A stretch of 52,764 nt of DNA, taken from the NCBI GenBank assembly GCA_017450685.1, contig JAFSTB010000013.1, positions 1 to 52,764 on the forward strand, read 5' to 3'. Each line of letters starts with the position of its first letter. The stretch's first letter is position 1. A model generated the notes under the pieces. The model had not been told where the DNA came from. It did not search any database and saw only the letters and a program-made list of their open reading frames with translations. The translations under genes and the position numbers were made by a program. This stretch comes from Paludibacteraceae bacterium. Lineage in GTDB: Bacteria > Bacteroidota > Bacteroidia > Bacteroidales > Paludibacteraceae. Shown one piece after another: positions 27,866 through 37,407 of this stretch.

Positions 27866-27902
27866 TAAGCAATGGTGCTTTAACCCAATTAAAAGTACAA
27901 AA

Positions 27903-28211
27903 ATGGCTAAATTGCATATTAAAAAGGGTGACACCGTCTTCGTTAACGCCGGTTCTTCCAAAGGTATGACAGGCAAGGTGCTTGAAGTGCAAGTGGATAA
28001 ACAACGTGCTATAGTAGAAGGCGTTAATATGGTATCGAAGAGTACCAAACCCAATGCCAAAAATCCGCAAGGCGGTATCGTTAAGCAAGAGGCTCCTATC
28101 CATATCTCCAACCTTAACGTTGTAGAGGATGGTAAGCCTGTACGTGTAGGACGCATCCAGAAAGATGGTAAACTGGTGCGAGTAAGTAAAAAAACCGGTA
28201 AAGAAATCTGA
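27903..28211 (+). CDS. rplX: 50S ribosomal protein L24
   Basis: A 102-residue assembly initiator of the large subunit with a KOW motif ([20 protein letters not shown]). The conserved [14 protein letters not shown] segment follows. It lies between rplN and rplE in standard spc order. Confidence 0.98.
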   Translation: MAKLHIKKGDTVFVNAGSSKGMTGKVLEVQVDKQRAIVEGVNMVSKSTKPNAKNPQGGIVKQEAPIHISNLNVVEDGKPVRVGRIQKDGKLVRVSKKTGKEI

Positions 28212-28213
28212 AC

Positions 28214-28756
28214 ATGAATACAGCAAGCTTGAAACAAGATTATCAGGAGCGCATCGTACCCATCCTTATGAAGGAGTTTGGTTACTCTACCGTTATGCAA
28301 TGCCCTAAACTGCAAAAGATTGTTCTCAATCAAGGTTTGGGTGAGGCAGTAGCGGATAAGAAAATCATTGATGTGGCTCAACAAGAGATGACACTCATTT
28401 CGGGTCAGAAAGCCGTGGCTACTGTATCCAAGAAAGATATTGCCAACTTCAAGGTTCGTAAAAAAATGCCTATCGGCGTTAGAGTTACTCTTCGCGGTGA
28501 GCGTATGTACGAGTTCTTGGAGCGTCTGGTGCGCGTGGCTTTGCCACGTATTCGTGACTTCCGCGGCATCAACAATAAGATGGACGGTCGTGGCAACTAT
28601 ACGCTTGGTATCACCGAGCAGATTATCTTCCCTGAGATTAACATCGACAACATCACCAAACTGCTGGGTATGAACATCACGTTCGTTACCACCGCTCAGA
28701 CCGATGCCGAAGGTTTTGCTCTGTTGCGTGAGTTTGGTTTGCCGTTCAAAAAGTAA
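28214..28756 (+). CDS. rplE: 50S ribosomal protein L5
   Basis: A 180-residue 5S rRNA-binding protein. The P-site tRNA-facing loop and the segments [18 protein letters not shown] and [20 protein letters not shown] are present. It lies 2 bp after rplX. Confidence 0.98.
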   Translation: MNTASLKQDYQERIVPILMKEFGYSTVMQCPKLQKIVLNQGLGEAVADKKIIDVAQQEMTLISGQKAVATVSKKDIANFKVRKKMPIGVRVTLRGERMYEFLERLVRVALPRIRDFRGINNKMDGRGNYTLGITEQIIFPEINIDNITKLLGMNITFVTTAQTDAEGFALLREFGLPFKK

Positions 28757-28778
28757 CCTGAATTAACCCAAGACGATT

Positions 28779-29048
28779 ATGGCAAAAGAATCAATGAAAG
28801 CCCGTGAGGTTAAGCGTGCCGCTCTCTGCGCTCGTTACGCTGCCAAACGTGCTCAGCTGCTCAAGGACGGTGACTATGAAGGTCTGCAAGCCCTTCCTAA
28901 AAATGCCAGCCCAGTGCGTCTGCACAACCGCTGCAAAATCACCGGTCGTCCAAAAGGCTATATGCGTGCCTTCGGTTTGAGTCGTATTCAGTTCCGCGAG
29001 ATGGCTTCTAAAGGTCTTATCCCGGGCGTGAAGAAAGCCAGCTGGTAA
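28779..29048 (+). CDS. rpsN: 30S ribosomal protein S14 (zinc-free long form)
   Basis: An 89-residue S14 of the long, C-minus type: it lacks the CxxC...CxxC zinc ribbon of the 61-residue form. The conserved [20 protein letters not shown] core is intact. A pair of hairpins follows it before rpsH. Confidence 0.97.
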   Translation: MAKESMKAREVKRAALCARYAAKRAQLLKDGDYEGLQALPKNASPVRLHNRCKITGRPKGYMRAFGLSRIQFREMASKGLIPGVKKASW

Positions 29049-29056
29049 ATAGCATA

Positions 29057-29116
29057 CAGCGGCTCATAGAGGAGCCGCTGAACCTTATTCATTAAATATT
29101 GTCCCGACAGACGGGA
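29057..29116 (+). promoter_or_regulatory. Two hairpins in rpsN-rpsH gap
   Basis: CAGCGGCTC (29057-29065)/GAGCCGCTG (29072-29080) is a perfect 9-bp GC-rich stem with a 6-nt loop. TCCCG (29102-29106)/CGGGA (29112-29116) is a second 5-bp stem. Neither is followed by a T-run, so this looks like a regulatory or processing site rather than a terminator. Confidence 0.55.
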
Positions 29117-29138
29117 TCAATTTAACAACAACAAAAGT

Positions 29139-29534
29139 ATGACAGATCCTATCGCAGATTATCTGACCCGCGTCAGAAATGCAATCAAGGCCGGTCACCA
29201 AGTAGTGGAAATTCCGGCTTCGAATCTGAAGAAAGAGATCACACGTATCTTGTTCGAGAAAGGTTATATCCTTTCTTACAAGTTCGTGGAGGACGGACCT
29301 CAAGGCACCATCAAAGTGGCTTTGAAGTATGATCCGAAGAGTAAGACGAACGCTATCAAGCGTCTGCAACGTGTATCAACCCCAGGTTTGCGTCAGTATG
29401 TAGGTTATCGTGAGATGCCTCGCGTACTCAACGGTCTGGGTATTGCTATCCTTAGCACTTCCAAAGGTGTGATGACCGACAAAGAAGCTGTTGGTCAGAA
29501 ACTGGGTGGTGAGGTTATTTGCTATGTTTATTAA
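29139..29534 (+). CDS. rpsH: 30S ribosomal protein S8
   Basis: A 131-residue primary rRNA-binding protein. It starts MTDPIADYLTRVRNAI and ends with the conserved AILSTSKGVMTDKEA and GGEVICYVY motifs. In E. coli S8 represses the spc operon by binding mRNA at rplE; here the hairpin pair just before rpsH is the most obvious candidate site. Confidence 0.98.
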   Translation: MTDPIADYLTRVRNAIKAGHQVVEIPASNLKKEITRILFEKGYILSYKFVEDGPQGTIKVALKYDPKSKTNAIKRLQRVSTPGLRQYVGYREMPRVLNGLGIAILSTSKGVMTDKEAVGQKLGGEVICYVY

Positions 29535-29551
29535 TGTAAGGAGGAAGCCGT

Positions 29552-30109
29552 ATGTCAAGAATTGGTAAATTGCCTATCGCTATCCCCGCAGGAGTAAGCG
29601 TAACAGTTAATGCTGATAACCTCGTTACCGTCAAAGGTCCCAAAGGTGAGTTGCAGCAACAAGTCAATAAACTCATCTCTGTTAGCGTTGAAGATGGTGT
29701 ATGCCATGTTACACGTCCTAACGATGAGAAAGAGAGTCGCGCTATGCACGGTTTGTATCGCGCACTTATTCACAACATGGTAGTTGGCGTTAGCGAAGGC
29801 TATCGCAAAGTGCTGGAGTTGGTAGGTGTGGGTTATCGTGTAGAGTTGGCTCAACCGCAAGTATTGAACTTCTCTTTAGGTTATACACACCCTATCTATT
29901 TAGGTTTGCCCAAAGAGGTGAAGGTGGAAACCAAGTCGGAGCGTAACCAAAACCCGTTGGTGATTTTGGAGTCAGCTGACAAGCAATTGCTTGGTCAGAT
30001 TTGCGCCAAGATTCGTTCTTTCCGTCGCCCTGAGCCCTATAAAGGTAAAGGTATTCGTTTCCAAGGTGAAGTGGTTCGTCGTAAAGCTGGTAAGTCGGCA
30101 GGTAAATAA
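29552..30109 (+). CDS. rplF: 50S ribosomal protein L6
   Basis: A 185-residue protein with two related domains near the factor-binding site. The start MSRIGKLPIAIP and the end PEPYKGKGIRFQGEVVRRK are canonical. It has a clear Shine-Dalgarno sequence, AAGGAGG at 29538-29544, 7 nt before the ATG. Confidence 0.98.
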   Translation: MSRIGKLPIAIPAGVSVTVNADNLVTVKGPKGELQQQVNKLISVSVEDGVCHVTRPNDEKESRAMHGLYRALIHNMVVGVSEGYRKVLELVGVGYRVELAQPQVLNFSLGYTHPIYLGLPKEVKVETKSERNQNPLVILESADKQLLGQICAKIRSFRRPEPYKGKGIRFQGEVVRRKAGKSAGK

Positions 30110-30127
30110 TAGAGAAAGGAAGATGTT

Positions 30128-30472
30128 ATGATTAAGAAAATTGCAAGAAGATTAAGAATCAAGGCTTCCATCCGTCTGAAAGTATCGGGTACTGCCGAGC
30201 AACCGCGTTTGACTGTCTTCCGTAGCAACAGTCAGATTTATGCACAAGTGATCAACGACCTTGAAGGTAAGACTTTAGCCAGTGCTTCTTCGTTGTCGAT
30301 TAAGGACAAGATGACCAAGACTGAGAAAGCCGCCGAGGTAGGCAAAATGATTGCTTCCGCTGCCAAAGCAGCAGGTGTGGAGCAAGTAGTTTTCGACCGC
30401 AACGGTTATCTCTATCACGGACGTGTTAAATCATTAGCAGATGCTGCCCGCGAAGCAGGTCTGAAATTCTAA
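30128..30472 (+). CDS. rplR: 50S ribosomal protein L18
   Basis: A 114-residue 5S rRNA-binding protein. It has the conserved [16 protein letters not shown] core and the [20 protein letters not shown] end. It lies 18 bp after rplF, preceded by an AGAAAGGAAG purine stretch. Confidence 0.98.
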   Translation: MIKKIARRLRIKASIRLKVSGTAEQPRLTVFRSNSQIYAQVINDLEGKTLASASSLSIKDKMTKTEKAAEVGKMIASAAKAAGVEQVVFDRNGYLYHGRVKSLADAAREAGLKF

Positions 30473-30487
30473 AAAAACGAGACTGAT

Positions 30488-30994
30488 ATGAATAGAGTTA
30501 AAACAGTACAAGACTTGGAGCTCAAGGAGCGACTGGTAGCCGTTAACCGCGTGACCAAGGTTACGAAAGGTGGACGCACATTCACATTTGCAGCCATCGT
30601 TGTAGTAGGAAATGAAGACGGCATCGTAGGTTACGGTTTGGGTAAAGCCGGTGAGGTGACAGCAGCCATCGCCAAAGGTACGGAGGCTGCCAAGAAAAAC
30701 CTTATCCGCGTACCCGTATTGAAAGGTACTATTCCTCACGAGCAATATGCTAAGTTCGGTGGTGCTCGCGTTTATTTGCAGCCCGCTTCACACGGTACAG
30801 GAGTGAAAGCCGGTGGTGCTATGCGCGCCGTGCTTGAGAGTGCCGGCATAACCGACGTGCTTGCCAAATCAAAAGGTAGCAGTAACCCACACAACCTCGT
30901 AAAAGCCACCATCGAAGCCCTCGGTCAGATGCGTGACGCAAGAGAAGTGGCTCAAAATCGCGGCGTCAGCCTCGATGTAGTGTTCAACGGATAA
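30488..30994 (+). CDS. rpsE: 30S ribosomal protein S5
   Basis: A 168-residue protein involved in decoding accuracy and mRNA entry. Motifs [16 protein letters not shown] and [20 protein letters not shown] are present. The end (VSLDVVFNG) is typical for this phylum. It lies 15 bp after rplR. Confidence 0.98.
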   Translation: MNRVKTVQDLELKERLVAVNRVTKVTKGGRTFTFAAIVVVGNEDGIVGYGLGKAGEVTAAIAKGTEAAKKNLIRVPVLKGTIPHEQYAKFGGARVYLQPASHGTGVKAGGAMRAVLESAGITDVLAKSKGSSNPHNLVKATIEALGQMRDAREVAQNRGVSLDVVFNG

Positions 30995-31009
30995 AAGAAG
31001 ATAATCATT

Positions 31010-31186
31010 ATGGCAACAATTAAGATTCAACAAGTTCGCAGCATTATCAAGTGCACGAAAAACCAAAAACTGACTATGCAGGCTTTGGGTTTGAGAAAGA
31101 TGAATGCCATCGTTGAACACGAAGCCACTCCCGCTATTCTCGGTATGGTGGAGAATGTGAAACATTTGGTAAAGGTCATTGAGTAA
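31010..31186 (+). CDS. rpmD: 50S ribosomal protein L30
   Basis: A 58-residue protein found by reading the gap between rpsE and rplO. It starts MATIKIQQVRSIIKC and continues with LGLRKMNAIVEHEATPAILG, matching L30 in content and length. The position between rpsE and rplO is the standard one. Confidence 0.96.
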   Translation: MATIKIQQVRSIIKCTKNQKLTMQALGLRKMNAIVEHEATPAILGMVENVKHLVKVIE

Positions 31187-31220
31187 ACGAAATTGATTAA
31201 CGTAAATTTTTCTGAAAGTT

Positions 31221-31667
31221 ATGGAACTGTATAATCTTACTCCTGCCGCAGGTTCTGTTAAGACCGGCAAGCGTATCGGTCGTGGTGCCGGTTCGGGCTT
31301 GGGTGGTACCTCTACCCGCGGTCATAAAGGAGCAAAGAGCCGTTCAGGTTATTCCAAGAAGATTGGATTTGAAGGCGGTCAGATGCCTATGCAACGCCGT
31401 CTGCCTAAGTTCGGCTTTAAGAATATCAATCACGTAGAATACAAAGCCATTAACATCCAAACTCTGCAAACACTCGCTGAGCAGAAGAATTTGGAAAAGA
31501 TTGGTCTGCAAGAACTGCGTGAAGCCGGTTATGTCAACAAGTCTATGCTTGTTAAGATTTTGGGTAATGGCACTCTTACTGCTCGTTTGACAGTGGAGGC
31601 TCACGCTTTCTCAAAATCAGCTGAAGAAGCTATAACTGCAGCCGGTGGCACAATAGTAAAACTCTAA
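31221..31667 (+). CDS. rplO: 50S ribosomal protein L15
   Basis: A 148-residue assembly protein with the glycine-rich GRGAGSGLGGTSTRGHKG stretch and FEGGQMPMQRRLPKFGF. It lies between rpmD and secY, as in most spc operons. Confidence 0.98.
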   Translation: MELYNLTPAAGSVKTGKRIGRGAGSGLGGTSTRGHKGAKSRSGYSKKIGFEGGQMPMQRRLPKFGFKNINHVEYKAINIQTLQTLAEQKNLEKIGLQELREAGYVNKSMLVKILGNGTLTARLTVEAHAFSKSAEEAITAAGGTIVKL

Positions 31668-31673
31668 CACACT

Positions 31674-33023
31674 ATGCGTAAATTTATCGACACAATCCAA
31701 AATATCTGGAAGATAGAAGACCTTCGTAATCGTCTGCTTACAACTTTGTTGTTCGTACTCATTTATCGTTTTGGCTCTTTCGTTGTTCTTCCCGGTATTA
31801 ATCCCGATGCACTGGGAGCGTTGCATAATCAGACGGCAAGCGGTCTGATGGCACTCTTGGATATGTTTGCCGGTGGTGCATTTTCTAACGCCTCTGTCTT
31901 CGCCTTAGGTATAATGCCTTATATCTCTGCTTCCATTATAGTGCAACTGCTCACCATAGCAGTGCCCTATTTCCAAAAGATGCAGAAAGAAGGTGAGTCG
32001 GGGCGTCAGAAGATGAATCAGATAACACGCTATCTGACAGTGGCTATTCTCCTTTTCCAAGGTCCCAGCTATCTTGTCAACCTCAGCGTACAGATGGCTC
32101 AAGCCGGTCAGAGTTTGGCTATCGGTTTCAACTGGTTCACCATCAGTAGCACTATCCTGCTTTGTGCCGGATCGATGTTTGTAATGTGGCTGGGTGAGCG
32201 TATCACTGACCGTGGTGTGGGTAACGGTATATCTTTCATTATCTTGATTGGTATCATCGCCCGTCTGCCGCAGGCTGTTATACAAGAGTTCTCACTTCGC
32301 CTCAATGAGAACGGCGGTGGCGGTCTGATTGTCTTCTTCGTGGAGATTATCGTGCTGCTTTTTGTGTTCGCTTTTGCAATTATGCTTGTTCAAGGCACAC
32401 GCCGTATCCCCGTTCAATATGCAAAACGCATTGTTGGTAATCGCCAATACGGTGGAGTACGCCAGTTCATCCCGCTCAAAGTGAATGCTGCTAATGTGAT
32501 GCCTATCATCTTCGCTCAAGCACTGATGTTTATTCCTATCGCTGTTGTAGGTTTCAGTGCAGAGGGTGGTAACGCTTTCACACGCGCGTTTATGGATAAC
32601 GATGGCTTCTGGTATAACTTTGTGTTCGCACTGCTTATTATCTTGTTCACCTATTTCTATACTGCCGTTATCATCAATCCTCAACAGATGGCTGAGAACT
32701 TGAAACTCAATAACGGTTTTATTCCGGGTGTCAAACCGGGTAAGAAGACTGCTGAATACATTGATACCATTATGAGTCGTATCACCCTTCCGGGCAGTAT
32801 CCTTTTGGCTATTATCGCCATCCTGCCTGCATTTGCTCGTTTGTTTGGTGTGAGCCAAGGTTTTGCTCAGTTCTTCGGAGGTACGAGCCTGCTCATTATG
32901 GTTGGTGTTATCCTTGATACACTTCAACAGATAGAGTCGCACCTGCTCATGCGTCACTACGACGGTTTCTTTGAGGGTGGTATGCGTATCAAAGGTCGTT
33001 CATCGCAATTGGCTGCTTATTAA
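31674..33023 (+). CDS. secY: Protein translocase subunit SecY
   Basis: The 449-residue channel-forming subunit of the Sec translocon with ten membrane helices. The plug/early region (FGSFVVLPGINP), GERITDRGVGNGIS and NPQQMAENLKLNNGFIPGVKPG are conserved. It lies 6 bp after rplO. adk, which often follows secY in other phyla, is absent and map comes next. Confidence 0.98.
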   Translation: MRKFIDTIQNIWKIEDLRNRLLTTLLFVLIYRFGSFVVLPGINPDALGALHNQTASGLMALLDMFAGGAFSNASVFALGIMPYISASIIVQLLTIAVPYFQKMQKEGESGRQKMNQITRYLTVAILLFQGPSYLVNLSVQMAQAGQSLAIGFNWFTISSTILLCAGSMFVMWLGERITDRGVGNGISFIILIGIIARLPQAVIQEFSLRLNENGGGGLIVFFVEIIVLLFVFAFAIMLVQGTRRIPVQYAKRIVGNRQYGGVRQFIPLKVNAANVMPIIFAQALMFIPIAVVGFSAEGGNAFTRAFMDNDGFWYNFVFALLIILFTYFYTAVIINPQQMAENLKLNNGFIPGVKPGKKTAEYIDTIMSRITLPGSILLAIIAILPAFARLFGVSQGFAQFFGGTSLLIMVGVILDTLQQIESHLLMRHYDGFFEGGMRIKGRSSQLAAY

Positions 33024-33028
33024 GAGAT

Positions 33029-33814
33029 ATGATCTTTCTCAAGACAGATGAAGAAGTCGAGCTGATGCGACAAAGTAATACCCTGCTCGGAAAGACTTTG
33101 GCTGAAATAGCCAAAGTCATCCGTCCGGGTGTTACCACCGCTGCTCTTGACCGCTTGGCTGAAGAATATATCCGTGACAACGGAGGCATACCTTCCTGCA
33201 AAAACTTCGAAGGTTATCCTTGTGCTTTGTGCACCAGCGTCAACGAACAAGTCGTTCACGGCATCCCTTCCGACAATGTGGAACTAAAGGACGGTGACAT
33301 CATCACTATTGACACTTGTATCCTGCTCAACGGTTTCCATTCCGACTCGGCTTACACTTTTCCGGTAGGTGAAGTGAAGGAAGAAACTCTGCAACTGATG
33401 CGTACTACCAAGCAGGCTTTGTATCTCGGTATAGAGCAAGCAGTGGTAGGTCGCAGATTGGGTGACATAGGTTTTGCTATTCAAAACCACGCTGAAAAAG
33501 CAGGTTATTCAGTTGTACGTGAGTTCGTAGGGCATGGTATAGGTCGCGAGATGCACGAAGACCCCGAAGTGTGTAATTATGGTCGCCGTGGCAACGGCAT
33601 TGTTCTCAAATCGGGAATGACTATTGCCATTGAACCTATGATTGCTATGGGTCGTCGCAATATTATCATCGAAGATGATGGTTGGACTGCTCGCACTGCC
33701 GACCGTAAGCCGGCTGCTCACTATGAGTTGTCAGTCTGTGTCAGACAAGGCAAAGCGGACATCCTGTCCACGTTCGACTATATAAAAGAAGTTCTTGGAG
33801 AGCGTTATATTTAA
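33029..33814 (+). CDS. map: Methionine aminopeptidase type I
   Basis: A 261-residue metalloenzyme that removes the initiator methionine. The di-metal ligands are visible: Asp in [13 protein letters not shown] (two positions), His in [11 protein letters not shown], Glu in AIEPM and Glu in HYELSV. It lacks the N-terminal zinc extension of some forms. It lies 5 bp after secY. Confidence 0.97.
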   Translation: MIFLKTDEEVELMRQSNTLLGKTLAEIAKVIRPGVTTAALDRLAEEYIRDNGGIPSCKNFEGYPCALCTSVNEQVVHGIPSDNVELKDGDIITIDTCILLNGFHSDSAYTFPVGEVKEETLQLMRTTKQALYLGIEQAVVGRRLGDIGFAIQNHAEKAGYSVVREFVGHGIGREMHEDPEVCNYGRRGNGIVLKSGMTIAIEPMIAMGRRNIIIEDDGWTARTADRKPAAHYELSVCVRQGKADILSTFDYIKEVLGERYI

Positions 33815-33825
33815 TCTTCTATACT

Positions 33826-34044
33826 ATGGCTAAACAAGACGCAATAGAGGTAGATGGCACCATAACGGAGGCATTGTCCAATGCGATGTTTCGTGTGCAG
33901 TTGGAAAGCGGACATATCATCACCGCGCATATATCCGGCAAGATGCGTATGCACTACATTAAGATCTTGCCCGGCGACCGTGTAAAGGTTGAGATGAGTC
34001 CTTATGATTTGACGAAAGGAAGAATCTCTTTCCGCTACAAGTAA
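33826..34044 (+). CDS. infA: Translation initiation factor IF-1
   Basis: A 72-residue OB-fold factor that occupies the ribosomal A site during initiation. The sequence ([42 protein letters not shown]) is canonical. A purine-rich repeat follows it before rpmJ. Confidence 0.98.
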   Translation: MAKQDAIEVDGTITEALSNAMFRVQLESGHIITAHISGKMRMHYIKILPGDRVKVEMSPYDLTKGRISFRYK

Positions 34045-34055
34045 TTATTAATCAG

Positions 34056-34127
34056 GATTAAGGAATAAGGAATAAGGATTAAGGACTTATTTGTCATGAT
34101 TCCTCACTCTTGACTCCTGACTCCAAA
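34056..34127. repeat. GGAATAAGG-type repeat with pyrimidine-rich arm
   Basis: Left half: purine-rich words AGGATTAAGG and AATAAGGA repeated. Right half: TTCCTCACTC, TTGACTCCTGACTCC. The halves are imperfect inverted copies and could fold into a long hairpin in the mRNA. The word type matches the repeat at 2611-2668. Confidence 0.65.
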
Positions 34128-34146
34128 GCAAACTCCAGTTTTTACA

Positions 34147-34263
34147 ATGAAAGTAAGAGCATCTGTTAAGAAGCGCAATGCGGATTGCAAGATTGTGCGC
34201 CGCAAAGGTAAGCTTTATGTTATCAACAAAAAAGAACCCAAGATGAAGATGCGTCAGGGATAA
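34147..34263 (+). CDS. rpmJ: 50S ribosomal protein L36 (zinc ligands lost)
   Basis: A 38-residue protein found by reading the infA-rpsM gap. It starts [15 protein letters not shown] and ends KMRQG. Of the four zinc ligands of the classical form (Cys11, Cys14, Cys27, His32/33) only the Cys at 14 is kept, so this is a C-minus version that cannot bind zinc in the usual way, as is common in Bacteroidota. Confidence 0.95.
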   Translation: MKVRASVKKRNADCKIVRRKGKLYVINKKEPKMKMRQG

Positions 34264-34313
34264 GCATCTCGTATTGGCAAAAGTAAAACAAATATATCCC
34301 ACAGTAAATAATT

Positions 34314-34694
34314 ATGGCTATAAGAATTGTCGGTGTAGATCTGCCGCAAAACAAATGCGGTGAAGTCGGATTGACTTACATCTACGGAATAGGTCGTTCA
34401 AGCGCGAAGAAGATCCTTGCCGAGGCAGGCGTTGACCCAAGCATCAAAGTGCAGGATTGGACAGACGACCAAGCAGCTAAGATTCGTGAGATCATCGGTG
34501 CAAACTACAAAGTGGAAGGCGATCTGCGTTCTGAAACTCAACTTAACATCAAGCGTTTGATGGATATAGGTTGCTATCGTGGTATTCGCCATCGTCTGGG
34601 TCTTCCCGTTCGTGGTCAAAGCACGAAGAATAATGCTCGTACGCGCAAAGGTAAAAAGAAAACGGTTGCCAATAAGAAGAAGGCAACGAAGTAA
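34314..34694 (+). CDS. rpsM: 30S ribosomal protein S13
   Basis: A 126-residue protein of the 30S head contacting the P-site tRNA and the L5 bridge. Motifs [22 protein letters not shown] and [16 protein letters not shown] are present, with a Lys-rich tail. It opens the alpha-operon part of the cluster. Confidence 0.98.
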   Translation: MAIRIVGVDLPQNKCGEVGLTYIYGIGRSSAKKILAEAGVDPSIKVQDWTDDQAAKIREIIGANYKVEGDLRSETQLNIKRLMDIGCYRGIRHRLGLPVRGQSTKNNARTRKGKKKTVANKKKATK

Positions 34695-34719
34695 TCAACC
34701 CTAATAAAATCACACAATT

Positions 34720-35109
34720 ATGGCAAAGAAAACAGTTGCAGCCAAGAAGCGCGTTGTGAAGATTGACGGTGTTGGTCAACTTCACGTGATGTCTTCTTTC
34801 AACAACGTGATAGTAACGTTTGCAAATGGTGATGGTCAAGTTATCTCTTGGTCGTCAGCCGGTAAGATGGGCTTCCGTGGCTCGAAAAAGAACACTCCTT
34901 ATGCTGCACAAATGGCAGCTCAGGACTCCGGAAAAGTTGCTTATGATCTCGGTCTGAGAAAAGTGAAAGCCTACGTCAAAGGTCCCGGTCAAGGTCGTGA
35001 ATCAGCTATCCGCGCCTGCGTAGCAGCCGGTATAGAAGTAACAGAAATCGTTGATGTGACACCTATGCCACATAACGGTTGCCGTCCACCAAAACGTCGT
35101 CGTGTTTAA
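34720..35109 (+). CDS. rpsK: 30S ribosomal protein S11
   Basis: A 129-residue platform protein near the mRNA exit. It has the conserved [21 protein letters not shown] and [13 protein letters not shown] segments. It is followed by a 95-nt gap containing an AT-only hairpin. Confidence 0.98.
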   Translation: MAKKTVAAKKRVVKIDGVGQLHVMSSFNNVIVTFANGDGQVISWSSAGKMGFRGSKKNTPYAAQMAAQDSGKVAYDLGLRKVKAYVKGPGQGRESAIRACVAAGIEVTEIVDVTPMPHNGCRPPKRRRV

Positions 35110-35174
35110 TACTAAGTGACCGTTCTTCATTCGGTTTAGCAATAGAAAAACCAATGTCGTAAGGTCAAACAAGT

Positions 35175-35198
35175 AAAATTTTTAACCTTAAAAATTTT
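35175..35198 (+). promoter_or_regulatory. AT-only hairpin before rpsD
   Basis: AAAATTTTTAA (35175-35185) and TTAAAAATTTT (35188-35198) form a perfect inverted repeat ending 6 nt before the rpsD ATG. In E. coli S4 represses the alpha operon from mRNA; whether this weak stem has any such role is unknown. Confidence 0.4.
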
Positions 35199-35204
35199 TA
35201 TTCT

Positions 35205-35810
35205 ATGGCAAGATATACTGGTCCTAAATCACGTATTGCGCGCCGCTTTGGTGAACCTATCTTTGGTCCTGATAAAGCCCTTGACAAACGCAATTACGCT
35301 CCCGGACAACACGGTGTTAACCGTCGTAAAAAGAACTCTGAGTATGGTACTCAGCTCGCTGAAAAACAAAAAGCTAAATACACTTATGGTGTGCTCGAAC
35401 GTCAGTTCCGTCTTTTGTTCGCCAAAGCTTCACGTAAGAAAGGTATTACCGGTGAGATTCTTATTCAACTGCTTGAGAGCCGTTTGGATAATCTCGTTTA
35501 TCGTCTCGGTATAGCACCCACTCGTGCTGCTGCACGTCAAATGGTAAGCCACCGTCATATTTGTGTTGACGGTAAGGTGGTGAATATACCTTCCTATGAA
35601 GTACGCCCCGGTCAAGTGATTTCCGTTCGTGAGAAAGCGAAATCGCTGGAGGTGATTGCTGCTTCTTTGCAAGGCTTCAACCATGGCAAATACAGTTGGC
35701 TTGAATGGGATGAAACACGTATGGCAGGTAAGTTCCTCAACGTTCCACCACGCGAAGAAATACCTGAAAATATCAAAGAGCAGTTAATCGTTGAGTTGTA
35801 CTCTAAATAA
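35205..35810 (+). CDS. rpsD: 30S ribosomal protein S4
   Basis: A 201-residue primary assembly protein with an S4 RNA-binding domain ([32 protein letters not shown]). The N-terminus lacks the CxxC zinc motif found in some phyla. It lies between rpsK and rpoA. Confidence 0.98.
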   Translation: MARYTGPKSRIARRFGEPIFGPDKALDKRNYAPGQHGVNRRKKNSEYGTQLAEKQKAKYTYGVLERQFRLLFAKASRKKGITGEILIQLLESRLDNLVYRLGIAPTRAAARQMVSHRHICVDGKVVNIPSYEVRPGQVISVREKAKSLEVIAASLQGFNHGKYSWLEWDETRMAGKFLNVPPREEIPENIKEQLIVELYSK

Positions 35811-35821
35811 TCAATAAATTC

Positions 35822-36817
35822 ATGGCAATATTAGATTTTATAAAGCCTGACAAGGTGATAATGTTGGATTCGAGCAACACCAAAGGAACTTTTGAGTTCC
35901 GTCCGCTCGAACCGGGTTATGGTATCACAGTTGGTAACGCACTTCGCCGTGTACTCTATAGTGCACTCGAAGGTTTTGCGATATGCTCGATAAAGATCAG
36001 CGGTATTGATCATGAATTTGCTACTATCCCCGGTGTTATCACCGATGTAACCAATCTTATTCTTAATCTCAAACAAGTGCGTTTCCTTCGCAAACCGGAT
36101 GTTGAAGCAGAAGGTGAGACCATCACATTGCACGTGGCTAAATCCACGCAACTGCTTGCCGGCGAGATGAACAAGGCTTTGCAGAACTTTGAGGTTCTCA
36201 ATCCCGAACTCTTGCTTGCCGAGATGGACGAGACAGCACAGTTTGACATGGAGATAACCATCAATAAGGGTCGTGGCTATGTGCCTGCTGACGACAACCG
36301 TTCGGCTGACGACGCCATAGGCACCCTTGCCATCGACTCTATCTATACTCCTATTCGCAACATCATGTACTCCATCGAGCCTTATCGTGTGGAACAACGT
36401 ACTGACTATGAGAAACTGGTGTTAGTAATTGAGACTGATGGTTCCATCTCACCGAAAGATGCACTCAAAGAGGCAGCCAAAATCCTTATCTATCACTTTA
36501 TGCTCTTCTCCGATGAGCGTATTGTCATAGAGGAAGAAGTGAAGACCAACACCGTGGCTGTTGACGAAGAGATGCTACGTATGCGTCAGTTGCTTAACCA
36601 ACGTCTGCAAGACATGGACTTGAGCGTTCGCGCTCTCAATTGCCTTAAAGCAGCCGAGGTTGAGACATTAGGCGGATTGGTTAAGTACCACCGTGCTGAC
36701 CTGCTTAAGTTCCGTAACTTCGGTAAGAAGTCTCTCACCGAGTTGGACGAACTGCTCGAGCGTAACGGTCTCGCCTTTGGTATGGATATTAGCAGATACA
36801 GACTGAACGAACAATGA
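35822..36817 (+). CDS. rpoA: RNA polymerase alpha subunit
   Basis: A 331-residue subunit that dimerises to nucleate core assembly. The N-terminal domain has [14 protein letters not shown] and the dimer segments; the C-terminal domain from about residue 255 has the DNA- and activator-binding helices ([31 protein letters not shown]). It lies 11 bp after rpsD. Confidence 0.98.
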   Translation: MAILDFIKPDKVIMLDSSNTKGTFEFRPLEPGYGITVGNALRRVLYSALEGFAICSIKISGIDHEFATIPGVITDVTNLILNLKQVRFLRKPDVEAEGETITLHVAKSTQLLAGEMNKALQNFEVLNPELLLAEMDETAQFDMEITINKGRGYVPADDNRSADDAIGTLAIDSIYTPIRNIMYSIEPYRVEQRTDYEKLVLVIETDGSISPKDALKEAAKILIYHFMLFSDERIVIEEEVKTNTVAVDEEMLRMRQLLNQRLQDMDLSVRALNCLKAAEVETLGGLVKYHRADLLKFRNFGKKSLTELDELLERNGLAFGMDISRYRLNEQ

Positions 36818-36830
36818 ACAAAAAATCACT

Positions 36831-37313
36831 ATGAGACACAATAAAAAATTTAATCATCTTGGTCGCAAAGCGGCTCATCGTGGTGCGATGCTGAGCAATA
36901 TGGCTTGCTCGCTTATTATGCATAAACGCATCTCTACCACCCTGGCAAAGGCCAAAGCCTTGCGTATGTATGTAGAGCCATTGCTCACCAAAGCCAAAGA
37001 GGATACGACTGCTAACCGTCGTCTTGTCTTTGCCGAACTCAAACAAAAAGAGGTCGTTTCTGAACTGTTCAATAACGTAAGCGATAAGATAGTTAACCGC
37101 CCCGGTGGTTACTGCCGCATCTTGCGTACCGGCTTCCGTTTGGGTGACGCTGCCGAAATGTGCATAATCGAACTCGTTGATTATAATGAGAATATGCTCA
37201 AAGAGGCTAAGAAAGCAACTAAGAAATCTACACGTCGTGCAGGTAAAAAAACTGCCGCTAAGGCAGAAGAGGTTGCTCAAGAAGCTCCGGCTCAAGAAGA
37301 AGCACAAGCCTAA
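36831..37313 (+). CDS. rplQ: 50S ribosomal protein L17
   Basis: A 160-residue L17: the core ([33 protein letters not shown]) plus a C-terminal extension of about 35 residues rich in Lys, Ala and Glu, common in Bacteroidota. It is the last gene of the cluster and is followed 22 bp later by a terminator. Confidence 0.98.
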   Translation: MRHNKKFNHLGRKAAHRGAMLSNMACSLIMHKRISTTLAKAKALRMYVEPLLTKAKEDTTANRRLVFAELKQKEVVSELFNNVSDKIVNRPGGYCRILRTGFRLGDAAEMCIIELVDYNENMLKEAKKATKKSTRRAGKKTAAKAEEVAQEAPAQEEAQA

Positions 37314-37335
37314 GTGCTTGACAATTTGATAAGAA

Positions 37336-37366
37336 AGTGGCAAATCTTTGTGTTTGCCACTTTTTT
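37336..37366 (+). terminator. Terminator of ribosomal supercluster
   Basis: AGTGGCAAA (37336-37344)/TTTGCCACT (37353-37361) form a 9-bp stem with an 8-nt loop, then a T-run to 37366. Confidence 0.93.
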
Positions 37367-37391
37367 GTTTGACGTTTTTGCCGTACCTTTG
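37364..37391 (+). promoter_or_regulatory. Promoter of HD hydrolase gene
   Basis: A clear TACCTTTG lies at 37384-37391. The best -33 word TTTG (37364-37367) is only 16 bp away and lies in the T-run of the terminator, so the upstream element is weak. Confidence 0.6.
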
Positions 37392-37407
37392 CAACGAAAT
37401 AAGGTAA

